Part shown: positions 35,948 through 46,626 of the stretch, piece after piece | Numbering within the stretch: position 1 is the stretch's first letter | How the letters are laid out: every line of letters begins with the position of its first letter | Origin: Anaeramoeba flamelloides | Taxonomy: Eukaryota; Metamonada; Anaeramoebidae | Reading direction: 5' to 3' | Assembly: GCA_027625915.1 (NCBI GenBank) | Contig: JANTQA010000040.1 | Coordinates: forward strand, 558,001 to 622,000 | DNA: 64,000 nt | Notes under the pieces: model-generated | Seen by the model: the letters and a program-made list of their open reading frames with translations, nothing else | What the model was told of the DNA's origin: nothing | Databases searched by the model: none | Translations under genes and position numbers: made by a program

Positions 35948-37385
35948 GACTTTTTTTTTTAGAAAATTATTTTTCAGTATTTAGCTTCAAATTAAAAATT
36001 AAATTAATTTATTAAAAGTTTGACGCTTATCAATTCTGGCTAAATGTTTGAAATCAATTCTTGTTAAACGTTTGAAATTTTTGATGATACAAAATTATTT
36101 TTCATAAATATGAAATTTTTGGGAAGTAAAGTAAAATTCTATTTGATAATGATCTAAAAAATTGAGATAACCTAAAAATATTTTTAAATATTAGAATGGT
36201 CTTAAGAAGAATTTGTTAAGTCGAAGGGCCTTTAATGTTTTTCAAAATAAAAAATAAATAAATTTAATTTTTAAAAAAATATCAAATGTTTTTTTCACTA
36301 ACTGATAATCATGACAATGGAAACATTTTTTCAATATTTTCACTATTTTGGAGTTTTAAAAATGAATTTGGGTTTATTAAAGTATTTATCAAAATATATT
36401 TTTTTACTTTCTGTCACCTTTAAGAATTCGGAAATAAAATTCGGATTTACTTTTTCAGATTTTGCGTTTTTTCATAAACTAGAAAAAAATTTTATGTAGT
36501 TTTTGAAAGTTTTGACTCTTTAATCTAAAAGTCTAAAGAGGTATTTCTCAAAACAATCGTATCATAAAAAACATAAAATATTTCATTTTTAAACATTTTA
36601 ATGATATTATTTTTTTTTTTTTCAATAACTGAGACTTCTCTAGAATACAAATAATAGTCAACAGCATCAAAAAATAAATTGTCAATGGGAAACAAATCAA
36701 AATAAAAAGATAAAGAAAGATTGAAAATCTTGAAAAAAAAATTAAATATTTATATCATATTGCTAATTATATCACAATTATGGAGTTGTTGATATGATAG
36801 ATCAAAGTGTAAATGCTTATCTTTTTAAACAAAAATATTTTTCTTGGAAGTGATGTGCTTTGTATTATTTCTCATAAAATGTTAATTCCTAACACATAAA
36901 TTATTTACAGATCGGTGGTTCATAAAACAATTGGTAATATTGATTTTTTGCCTGAATCAGCAAAGATTTAAGTTCTCTGAACGGAAATGATTTTACTAGT
37001 AAACAGGTCTTAACCTGCAATAATCCATGAAGACAACCTTGTTATTATTGTTACTAATATTCTAAAAAGAATAAATCTGGTGCACATTAATAGTGTGATA
37101 AATAGGAAACCTATTTTCACAAAGACGGTTGTGATCTTGTTAATTTTCTGAATAACTCACTTTATTTAAAAAAAAAGACAAATAAAATGAGTATTTTCAC
37201 AAATACTGTTTTGATCATGTTCATTTTCTGAAAAAACCAATTTATATAATAAAAAGAAACTGGAAAAAATTTTTTTTTTCTTTGTACTTTTTATCATTGT
37301 TTTAGATTAACCAACATGTCAATTAGATGTTATAGAGTCGATGAGTGATGATGTTTTTAAAATTGTGGTAAAAATATTGTTTTTT
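35948..37385 (+). repeat. 1.4-kb direct repeat R1, copy B
   Basis: Same orientation as 17170-18600 and collinear throughout. The perfectly matching blocks here are about 36803-36894 and 37164-37258. Elsewhere there are frequent substitutions and indels, including a duplicated TTAAACGTTTGAAATT-type segment near 36050. Confidence 0.75.
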
Positions 37386-37779
37386 TTTTTTTTTATGCTT
37401 CAATCGTTTCCTAAATGACAAATAATTTATTTGTTCTTTAATATATATTATTCTGCTTATTTCTTATTTATTCTTAAAAGATCATTTATCAAAAATAATT
37501 GATCTTTGTAATATTTTTGGAGATCTTTTGAAGAAATATAGTTTAGATTTATTTTATATGGATATCAACTATTCTTGAAAGTCTAATTTTCTACTTGTTT
37601 CTTTTTGATTCTTTAACGAACTTTTATGAAAATAATCGATATTCGGTAAAAAATGTTGAGCCCCCATTGACAAAAAAAAGTTTATTAATTTGAAAATGGC
37701 AGAAAATTAATTTTTAAAATAAAATGTATCAAAAATTTATTTTGGAATTCATAATTTCATATTTACATGTTGTATTTAC

Positions 37780-37870
37780 GGTATACTGTTTCGAAAAGGA
37801 ACTCTTTCTTTTCGGATTTGAAGAAATCTTGCAAAAAAAGATCCTTTTAAGGGTCGATTTATTATATCCA
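37780..37870 (+). repeat. Inverted copy of a coding segment of the 39.6-kb gene
   Basis: GAAAAGGAACTCTTTCTTTT followed by GGATTTGAAGAAATCTTGCA matches the minus strand at 39770-39690 almost base for base. It would encode FEEILQKKIL, as in the terminal exon at 39724-39559, and then diverges. It looks like a partial gene duplication in inverted orientation. Confidence 0.7.
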
Positions 37871-37974
37871 AAAAAAAATGTTTGATATTTGAAAAAAAAA
37901 AATTAGTAATTTTTAAGAGTGTTTAATACGAATTTAAAATCAGTAAAAAGTGATGTGCTTTCTATCTCCAAAAA

Positions 37975-38725
37975 TTAATAAAAAAAAACAAGATATTGTT
38001 AGAAAAATGTGCCAAGGGGCGATACTCAATTTCCAATTTAGATGGCTTGTGAAATATTATTTTGAATTCAAATATGTTAGTTTTGAAGTGTCACTCTTTA
38101 GTACTTGTTGAGATCTAGAAGATTTTTTTGTTTTAATTTTTTTTCCTTTTTCTCAAATGATTTATTTTTATCGCAAGAATATTGTAAAATCCTTTCTTTG
38201 TCAAATATAGAGGGCTAAAAAAACAAACACAAATGAGATTAAATTGAATTAAATCTATTTTATAATTTTAGAAAACAATTTGTTTCAATTTGAAGAAATT
38301 TAAGCATTTGGAAATATAAAACCAAGAAAAGATTGGATTTTTTTTTTTTTCAAAATTTGGATTTTTTGAGATTAAGTATAATGTGAAACTTATTTTTCTT
38401 CATTGAAATTTTTGTCAAAGAGATAAAATCGAATTTTTTTTTTGTTATTTAGATTTTATTAAATTAGAATCCTTTTTAATTATTTTTTTTTTGTTGTTAA
38501 TTTTTTTAATTGAGATCCGAAGAAATTTTTTTTGTGCTTTGGGTTTTTTCTATCCGAGATAATTGTGAATTTTTTTTTTTTTGTTATTTAAATTTTTTCA
38601 ACCTAAAGAAGTTCAATTTCACAATTCATTTTAAGTACTAACCCACTTCTTGAGTATGGAGTAAATTCGTGTTAGTGACTTGTCTCTTAAATGGTAAATT
38701 ATTTTTAAACAAAATTTTTAACAAA
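37975..38725 (+). repeat. Diverged direct repeat R3, copy A
   Basis: Shares a collinear series of anchors with 47525-48880: GTGCCAA..GGCGATACTCAATTTC, AGATCTAGAAGATTTTTTTG, GAAAACAATTTGTTTCAA, and ACCCACTTCTTGAGTATGGA. Between anchors the copies differ widely. No open frame is common to both. Confidence 0.55.
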
Positions 38726-38727
38726 AA

Positions 38728-39290
38728 TTAAGGTCAACAATCCCTGAAATTCGAAAAAAGAGTATCTTGTGTAGGGTGGGCTGCTGTTATTTTGATTCTT
38801 AACTGATCGGCCTTTAACTTGGTATGGGTTTTAATAGAGGTTCAAAAAGACAGTTTTTGGCAAATTATTTTTTTTTTTCTGAAATCTGAATTGAAGAGTA
38901 TAAGATGAATAGATTAGTAGGTATTTATAAAATGAATTTTGATTCATGGGTTGTAAATTGAAAAGTTTATTTCCCTTTTACTCAATTGGCTAAAAAAAAA
39001 AAACCAAAATGAAAAATTTTTTAAAAGTTCCAAATAAAACCAAACCTAATGAAAAATTTCATTTAAGAACCCACAAAATGACATTTTTTGTATAACTTAT
39101 CTTTCGATATATTTTTCTTACACTCTTAAATTCGGATTTCGGAAAAAAAAAAACGAAAAATTGCATTTTTGAATCACTATTAAAACCCATACCAAGTTGA
39201 AGATCGATCAGTTAAGAACCAAAATAACATGTGTTTATACACCCTACACAAGATACTCTTTTTTCGAATTTCAGGGATTGTCAACCTTAA
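38728..39290. mobile_element. Foldback element with long terminal inverted repeats
   Basis: Begins TTAAGGTCAACAATCCCTGA and ends with its complement. Inverted arms of more than 120 bases include GAGTATCTTGTGTAGGGTG and TACCAAGTT/AACTTGGTA blocks, around a short non-coding centre. A single related arm occurs at about 57505-57610 (TTATCTTGTGTAATCTG..., GGGTATGGGTTTTAATCG). A non-autonomous foldback DNA element is the simplest reading. Confidence 0.7.
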
Positions 39291-39558
39291 AAGCAATTCC
39301 CCCTTCATTTGAAAAAATTTTTATCAAATAAACTTGAACTCCCCTGATAAAACAGTATTTTCTTTACTGTCAAGTTCTCTTCAATATATTTCAAAATTAG
39401 CAAAGTTCAAGTTTGTATAACGTCACTACTGCGATTTTCCAATTAATAAACGAAAATCATAATTTCAAGCACACAAATCTTTTTTACAGAATTATTTAAA
39501 GTTGAAAAAACACCAAGGAGCATCCCAAGACCATTTAGGTAATGAAAATATAAGAGTT

Positions 39559-40185
39559 TTAATTAAGTTTCCTTTTTTGAACTTTGAGATAAATTTTTAA
39601 CTCTGAAAATTTGAAATTAACAGTATTAAAATCAAGATAAAAGTGTTTAAAATTTGTGAGCAAAAATTTTGTAGATAAATAAATTTCGAATGAAAGGATC
39701 TTTTTTTGCAAGATTTCTTCAAATCTGAAAAGAAAGAGTTCCTTTTCAAAAGAGTACACCATAAGTTCAATCGACAAATTTTGAATTAATGAATAACCTT
39801 AACTTTGACTTTTTGTATTACTGTCTAATGCTTTACAGAAAGAAAACTTGTAATCTAATTTCCAACCTTCATTAAGAAATAATCCAATAACGCAATCTCC
39901 ATCTCTTCAAGTAGTTGAAAGCAAGTGTGCCAAAAGTATTTCAAAACATCCATTAGAACAGGAATGAAAAAGATCAACTATTTGGCAGACACTTTTATTC
40001 ACCTTTTTGTCAATCTTTCTGACAAGAGCTTGGACTGCTTTCAGACAAGCAAGTCGAAATTTGTTTTTTTAACAATTGTAATAGAGAAAAGGTTTTACCT
40101 TGGGTGCAATAAAAAACAACTCAAGTGTTGGTGTGTATTAATTGAATCAGTTTCTTGAGCTTTAAGCGTTTTTTTTTCGTTTTTT
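39559..40185 (-). CDS. Unidentified small-exon gene
   Basis: Minus-strand pieces with good protein composition occur in order. First, 40185-40108 (QETDSINTHQHLSCFLLHPR, then a GTAAAA donor). Second, about 40055-39994 (CLKAVQALVRKIDKK). After 25 nt starting GTGAAT and ending ATAG, a third piece (39970-39866) reads FFIPVLMDVLKYFWHTCFQL and LEEMEIALLDYFLMK. A terminal exon 39724-39559 after a TTTTCAG acceptor reads FEEILQKKILSFEIYLSTKF to KIYLKVQKRKLN and stop. Exon joins are not fully consistent, so the model is provisional, and a competing frame runs through the 25-nt segment. No family recognised. Part of the terminal exon is duplicated in inverse at 37.8 kb. Confidence 0.4.
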
Positions 40186-42039
40186 ATGGATACTCAACAA
40201 ACGACATTCAGAGAATTTACAAGTTTTTGAAGAGAAAAAAATTGAAATTTGAAGACAGAAGAAAACAGTTCCTCACCAACAAAAATAATGCCCCACTTAA
40301 GCATGATCATATTTCTTAAAAAAGAAAAAAAAAAAAGTGATGATTAATGATTACCTTGAAAGATCGGTTGACATTCCTTTGGGAATATAATTTACATATT
40401 TCTATTTAAAGTTATTATGTGAAATAAATTAATGGAATTGTTGTTTAGATATGGTTAATTTGTGATTTAGATTCGTTATTTAGGGATTTAAAAGTGTTTT
40501 TTTACTTGTAGTTTTTTTAAGAACTCGTTTGAGTACACAATACGTTTTTCCATTTGAAATTAAAAGGTTGATGATTAATAGTTTTTAATAAAGGAAAAAA
40601 ATGAATTTTACAAAAGTTATATTCTCAAAAAGAGAAACAAATAAAGAAGAAATAAAGTGTTTATAAGTTTCTAGGTTTAGTACTCTGGAAAGATAGTTGT
40701 TTTTGAAGTGACTGTAAATTATTCATTTTGAAATTTTTAATGAAAACCTACTAATTTATGATGTTGTGAGTTAAATTGAGTACCCAGTCTTAAAAGAACA
40801 ATAGTCAAAACCTTGGAGTAAAATATCATTAAATTGTTTCAAGTTCAATTTCATCTATTTTCTGTTCTTATTCTCGAAAACACTATATTTATTATTCTTT
40901 TGAAGTGTGACTACACAGATAAGGGGATATTATTAAATTTCAAAATTTGGTCAAATTGAATTCTTTTTATTTTTGTAGAGTTTCCTGATTATAATCTCGG
41001 TCTACAATGTTTTTTTATGGTTTTTAATGATTTTTAAAGATTGTGGGAGGAAATATGAAAAAAATAATTTTACCATTAGTAGTATTTCATTACTTTGATT
41101 GTAGAAAATCGTAATATTGAAATCATCAAGACTAAAGTTTTTTTAACAATTTGTTTGAAGCGGAATTTCAACCCATAAAGTTAATTCAAAAATTTTTACC
41201 ACGTACAACAAATGACACAATTCTAATTGGTAGCTTAAATATTTTTTTTTCAAAAAACTGTCCAAAAATTCTCTATCATACATCTAAGTCGTACAAATAT
41301 ACTCTAACCTACCCTAACCTAACATAACCATAAAGATAAAACCAAATTAAAGTTATCAAATAATTACAAATGAACACAGACGATTCTCGATTTTTTTCCC
41401 CTCAATTTATTTTTCAAGAATCCAAGCTGGGTGCTTAAATTGAGACTTTTTTTGATCTTTAAATTTCATTTGAAAGTTTGTAACTCATAAAAGGTACTAA
41501 CTTTATTAAAAAAGATGAAACAGGCTAATATTGCAGTTATCAATTAAACAACATTGTAAAAAAAATTTGGTTAAAATCTTCTCAATAACTAAAAATAATA
41601 TTTTTTCAATCAATTTTATTAAGTCAAATACTTCTTATTAGATCCAAATATATATGAAAATACGATCACAAAATTTTTCCAATTTTGGCTAATACGCCCA
41701 CCGATTTCCCAAAATCTTTTTACAACAACTACAATATTAATCAAAATTTTTTTGAGGTTCTAATCTCTTTCTTATCAGTAGTTACCTTGAATTATTTACT
41801 TAATATTTCTCAAATAAAAAGTTTTTGTGTAAAAAAAAAAATAAATAGCTAAATTATTATTTTCAATTGATGAACAGTGATTCTTAAAATAAAATTTTTA
41901 TGATAATATAAATTCTATCAAAAAAAATCAAAGCAATTTATCGAAAGATTCTTGGGAGATAATAATATATTAATATTTCTTTTAAAAAAATCTAAAAAAT
42001 CAAAATTCGAAAAAAAAATGAAGAATTAAAAATTAAAAA
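40186..42039. other. AT-rich intergenic region downstream of phosphomevalonate kinase
   Basis: No coding exon recognised. It holds a short telomere-like run (see 41303-41329) and the 3' flank of the kinase gene. Otherwise homopolymer-rich DNA. Confidence 0.5.
41303..41329. repeat. Degenerate interstitial telomere-like repeat
   Basis: CTAACCTACCCTAACC followed by TAACATAACC: about four imperfect units of CCCTAA, unusual in this C-poor DNA. The host telomere repeat is not known from this window. Confidence 0.35.
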
Positions 42040-43488
42040 TTATTTTTTTAAAGGGTGTAACAAAATTCCACGATTCTCATAATTTACCGGTAATAATTTG
42101 AATTCGTTGTCTTGTAAAACTTGGTTAATTGCGTTTGTATTTTTTTTGTTTTTAATATATATAAGAAAAATTGAATCATAACCACCTGCACCCGAAACGC
42201 CAGCAGCCACAATCTGTGGCATTTTATTGAGTTTGTCTAAAAAGATTGTTCTGCTGTCTGGTTCGATTTCAGCATTTGAATTTTCACCCATTTGCTTTAA
42301 TAATTTTCTAATTTTTGAAAAGAGCGATTTTATTTCAAATAAACCAGAAATTTGGAAATTTTTCATTTTCAAAAAAAATTCTTCATTTAATTCTCCTAAT
42401 TGGTTCCATAACTTTAAAGATGAATCTGGATCGGTTTTTTTCCATTTTAACACTGATCTTACCATTCCGGTTGTTTTTGTAAACATACCATCATTGGCCA
42501 TAATTAATTCTAATTCGTTGGGCATATCAAAATGGGTATCCTCAAGGTTTTGAGAACTGTTGATATTTTTGGTGTTTTCTGCCAAATTTGGATTGAAAAG
42601 CAATTGGTTCAAGATTTCTTTATTAAAATGGTTCTTGCTTTTTTCACTTTCTTCAGAACTTTGGTATAAGTTTAAGAGTTTTTCTAAGATCGTTTGAGTT
42701 TTTCTTTGGAAACAATGTGAGCCATAAACTGCTGAACTGATGTCAAACCCAGATCCAATTTTCCCTTGAGCTAAACAGTGTGTAAATAATGATAACCTAA
42801 AAACAATATCTTGGTATCGTTCTTTTTTTTCCCCAAATTTCATAAAAACATTTTCAATTTCCCTTGATTCCAATTCAACAATTTTTTCTTTTTCTTTTTC
42901 TGTGTTTTTTTCTTTTTCTTTTTCTTTTTGATTTTCTTTTTCTTTTTCATTTTCTTTTTCTTTTTCTTGTAAATCTTCTTGGTTGGAAGTTTTTGGTTTG
43001 TGGAGATTCGAGAACTTCCATAATAAAGCACCACACAAAGCAGTTGTCATTGCAGCACTGCTCCCAAGACCCGTTTTTGTGATTTTTTCCTCTTTTGATG
43101 TAGAGAAATAAAAAGCTTTGTCGGTTGTAATTTTAATGTTGATCAGTTGGTTTTTTAAAGAAGTGATGCCATAAAGCTCAACAATAATACCTATTGTATA
43201 TTCTAAAGTTTTTTCAACAAAGCTATTTGGAACAGCATTTGATGGGACAACTAACTTTCGAGAACTCAAATCGTATTCGTAATTTTGAAGGAAATTCAAA
43301 ATGGGTGAATTGACACTTATTTTGCATGACTCTGTGTTGCTGTTCTGTTGATTTTCTTCTTTTTCAAGATCCCTGCATTCTATTGTCACACCAATTCTTG
43401 AATCTAATGAGAGAACTAATCCCCTATATGAACTTTCAAGAATAAGGTATGCACCAGTTATCAGTACTTTCCCAGGACAAGAAATCAT
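42040..43488 (-). CDS. Phosphomevalonate kinase
   Basis: A single-exon 482-residue GHMP kinase that phosphorylates 5-phosphomevalonate to the diphosphate using ATP in the mevalonate pathway, in the cytosol. It has the eukaryotic Erg8-type layout: an N-terminal CPGKVLITGAYLILE strand-turn, the glycine/serine-rich ATP loop KTGLGSSAAMTTALCGALL near residue 140, GSGFDISSAVYG in the middle, and the C-terminal MPQIVAAGVSGAGGYDSIF motif near residue 430. A (KE)n insert at about residues 170-215 is a lineage-style low-complexity loop. The ATG at 43488 directly precedes the conserved N-terminal motif, so the start is firm. Length is close to the fungal enzyme (about 450). ERG8-type by motif; diphosphomevalonate decarboxylase and mevalonate kinase fit the motifs less well. 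Confidence 0.92.
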   Translation of the reverse strand: MISCPGKVLITGAYLILESSYRGLVLSLDSRIGVTIECRDLEKEENQQNSNTESCKISVNSPILNFLQNYEYDLSSRKLVVPSNAVPNSFVEKTLEYTIGIIVELYGITSLKNQLINIKITTDKAFYFSTSKEEKITKTGLGSSAAMTTALCGALLWKFSNLHKPKTSNQEDLQEKEKENEKEKENQKEKEKEKNTEKEKEKIVELESREIENVFMKFGEKKERYQDIVFRLSLFTHCLAQGKIGSGFDISSAVYGSHCFQRKTQTILEKLLNLYQSSEESEKSKNHFNKEILNQLLFNPNLAENTKNINSSQNLEDTHFDMPNELELIMANDGMFTKTTGMVRSVLKWKKTDPDSSLKLWNQLGELNEEFFLKMKNFQISGLFEIKSLFSKIRKLLKQMGENSNAEIEPDSRTIFLDKLNKMPQIVAAGVSGAGGYDSIFLIYIKNKKNTNAINQVLQDNEFKLLPVNYENRGILLHPLKK

Positions 43489-44999
43489 TGAAAATAGCGA
43501 TTAAAAAAAATAAATGCTTTTTTTGTGTTCATCATATTTTTCTTTTTGTGAACTTTTTTCTTTTATTTTTTTTTGGTTTGGTTTGATTTACTGAAAAAAA
43601 CACATAATTTTCCCGTTTCTTCCTATTTTTTGAGTTCTTGTAGGAAAAATAAGAAATTTTAAAATAATACATGATAATTTCATTTTTATTTGATTTTTTT
43701 TCTTGAAGAAATGGATCTGTGTTAAAATTACCACTAAACAGAAGAAAAAATGAAACTATTCTTTTGTTATTGTTTCTCACAAACTACAATATCTAGGAAG
43801 ACCTCAAAAACGATGATTTAAATCTTTAGAACAATAATACCCAAAAAATGAATGTGAATTTTTCAGATCCTTTTTGAATACTTCTTCTCAAAAAATAATC
43901 ATAAATAAGATCATTGACTTTTATTTCAGTTTTTAATGATTTTAAGGGGTTGAATTTCTCATAAATTTGTTGACTATTAATTTCAGAATAAAAACCTCAA
44001 TATTTTAATTCGGTTTTCCAAAAATCATAATAATCGAATTAAAATAAATATCCAAAGAACCCCATTCTTAAAGAATGTAAGGAATAATTTAAACTTTTTG
44101 TTTATATATAAAAAATTTGAAATTTTACATGATTTTTAGTATCTTTTTTTGGTAAGTTAAAATAAAATTTTGTTCTATTTATTTTGCAATAAATAGTATA
44201 ATTAAAGTAATTGGTAATTGGGTATAAATGATATTAGTGCTCTATTTTTCAAATAGTTCAAAAAAAAAAGATTTGAAATAATTATTGGACAATAAATTTA
44301 TAGATTTTTTACTGATTATCACACAAAAAAATTGTAATTTTTTTCAATTTAGTTTTTATTTAATTCTTAACAATAATTTAAAACATGATTTAAAATCAAT
44401 TTATAAGAAAGTTAATGGGTTTATGTTTGTAGATTCGATGGTTCAAAAATTTAAATTAATTTTTTTGAATTATTTAGTTTTAGTAGAATTTCTAACTATT
44501 TTTTTTTTGTTTATTAAAGGTATTATTGCCATTTTACAAATTTCGAGGACCTCAGTTTATTATAAATTGAATCAATAAAATTGTTTCATTATAACCATTC
44601 CAAGACATCAAAGAAATTAATTAGACATATAAACTGACTTTTTTGCTCCTGTTAAATACAAAAAAAATCTTCAAGTTATACATTATTACAGAATTTTCTT
44701 GTTTGACACTGTCTTTTTAAAAAAATGACCGAATTGAAAAACTGAGAAAAAAAATCTTGTTGTTAATGAAACAAATCCAAAAAAAAAAAATAAAACATTC
44801 ATTAGATTAGGGATAGAATTTAATAATTTCTTTGAAATAATCTCATCATGACTTTTGATTTTTCAGTATTTAGAAATTGAGCATCTTTAAAAAAATTGAA
44901 AAGTTTTGTATAATTTTGGTAATTCAGAAGGTATCTAGTGAAAAATTCAAATTTTAATTTATTTTCCAGTAAAAATAATTTGTCTTTTATAAAAATTCA
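43489..44999. other. AT-rich region upstream of phosphomevalonate kinase
   Basis: Likely promoter of the kinase at the left end. A minus-strand frame at 43780-43532 (GTG-led, basic, NQTKPKKNKRKK end) and a plus-strand frame at 44285-44578 (KHDLKSIYKKVNGFMFV, no ATG) have partly protein-like composition but no supporting start, splice sites or family. I treat both as unproven. Confidence 0.4.
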
Positions 45000-45850
45000 C
45001 ATATAATTATTATTTTTTTTTTATTTTGAAAGGGGGGAATTTGTTTCATCTTACAGCCGTGAGTTTTTTTTTTTTTAATTTAAGAAATAAACTGAAAATT
45101 TAATAAATTTTCAGTTTATTTCTTAAAAAAAAAAAAAAACCTAGGCACTTTCCCTAATTTCTAAATTTTTGTTTAGAAATTTCAATAAAGAGTAATGAAT
45201 TTCTTTATCATTAACTTATGATAAAATAAATTATTAGTCTTTTTTTCGAATACTATCAAGATTATTATTTTTTATTTGCTAATTATTTTTATTTATTTGA
45301 ATTCATTCTTTCATCCAAATTTCTCGTTTTTCTTCATAGAATCAGCAAACCCAAAGAAAATGATATATATCTTCTCTAATTTCCAGATTCGAATGATTTT
45401 TACATAGGTTGTAGAATTTTGTTGTTATTTTATTTTTATCATAAACACAGGAATATCTTTTTAGATGATTTGTTAATTTTAAAACGGAATTTGAGTCCTT
45501 CCTTTTGAAATATTTTTTGTTGTTATATTTTCTGGAATTTAAGAAATAAAAAGTAAATTTATTAAAATTTCTGTTTACTTCTCAAATTAAAACAATCACT
45601 GTTAGGTTTTCTTGAGTTTTTTATTCATTTGTGAAGTTTTCTAGGTTTTTTTTTGATGTTTTCTATTTTATTTCGAAAATATATCGATTTTCGTTAGATT
45701 TTTTTGAGTTTTCTATTTCTTTGGAAAAAACAGAAAATTTTAATAAATTTTCCATTTATTTCAAAAAGTAAAAAAAAACTAGAACACTTCAGAAATAAAA
45801 TAGAAAACTCAAAAAAAAACCTAGAACGCTCTACAGTACTCTAAATCGCT
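45000..45850. repeat. Hairpin-repeat clusters 3 and 4
   Basis: Cluster 3 (45030-45155) has an AAGGGGGGAATTTGTTTCAT leader like that of cluster 1, then a near-perfect hairpin 45061-45143 with TTAAGAAATAAACTGAAAAT arms, closing with CCTAGGCAC. Cluster 4 (45540-45850) repeats GTTAGGTTTTCTTGAGTTTT and CTAGAACACTTC units around a palindrome at 45707-45780. It ends in CGCTCTACAGTACTC only about 30 bases before the ATG of the next gene. Confidence 0.75.
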
Positions 45851-45865
45851 TGACATAACTCTAAG

Positions 45866-46451
45866 ATGCGACTGTTTGTGATTTTATTATTATTATACTT
45901 AATAATTTTTAAATATTCTTGACCCTTCCATCCAGAACTAAACTATTTTTCAAACAAAAGGGAACACCTCTCAAATCGTCAATACCATCGACTTTGATTG
46001 TTAATAAGATAATTACTTATTGGTGATTTTCATTTTAATTATTCATTTTTTCATTTTTTGCTTTTTTTATTTTTTGGAATTGAACAGTTGGAAAATGAAA
46101 AAGCAAGATCAGAAGAAACCAATTTGGAAATAATCTACCTGTGTATAAATGGAAACAGTTTAAGTTTGATTTCGAATCAAGATAGAAATAGGAATTAAGA
46201 AAGAACATTATTGGATTGATGCATGGAACAAAGAAAAGAGAAATAAGGAAAAAACATTCCAACAAAAATACCCAGATGAATTGCAACTTTATATTGAAAA
46301 TGAGACTTTAAAGAACAAAAGTTTGACGTGTAAAGAATTATCAATAAAATTTAGAGAACTTTTTCCCAATTCGCCTTGTTCAAAGGTTTTTATTGGGTTT
46401 TATAATTTTTTTCATTACAATTTACAAAACGAGATTTCTCATTTCAAATAA
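45866..46451 (+). CDS. Unidentified 135-residue protein, four small exons
   Basis: Exons 45866-45873, 45936-45999, 46088-46157 and 46186-46451 join in phase with GT-AG introns of 62, 88 and 28 nt. The product runs MRLTKLFFKQKGTPLKSSIP, then LENEKARSEETNLEIIYLCI, HYWIDAWNKEKRNKEKTFQQ, ELQLYIENETLKNKSLTCKE, LSIKFRELFPNSPCSKVFI and ends HYNLQNEISHFK. Highly charged with helix-rich composition; the LTCKELSIKFRELFPN part could be a helix-turn-helix, but no family is recognised. The first mini-exon (8 bases) is the weakest part because it sits at the edge of a hairpin repeat; the last exon is strong. The stop lies inside AAATAAA. It converges on the gene at 46.6 kb. Confidence 0.5.
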
Positions 46452-46626
46452 AAGGGCACACCAATTTTTAAAATATTGAATTTTAATTTTTTATTGTTTT
46501 GTTTTAATGAGTTTTAAAGAACCATTTGAGTGTTTTTTATGTTTTAAAGCGTTTCTTATATTTTAGAATAATACTATAATTAATTTGATTCATTTATGAA
46601 TAATTCTTGAAATTTTTTGTGCCCTT

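Noticed and set aside
35948-37385. R1 as a retroelement or rRNA-derived repeat
   Set aside because: No reverse transcriptase, terminal repeat or rRNA-like sequence is visible; left as an unclassified repeat.
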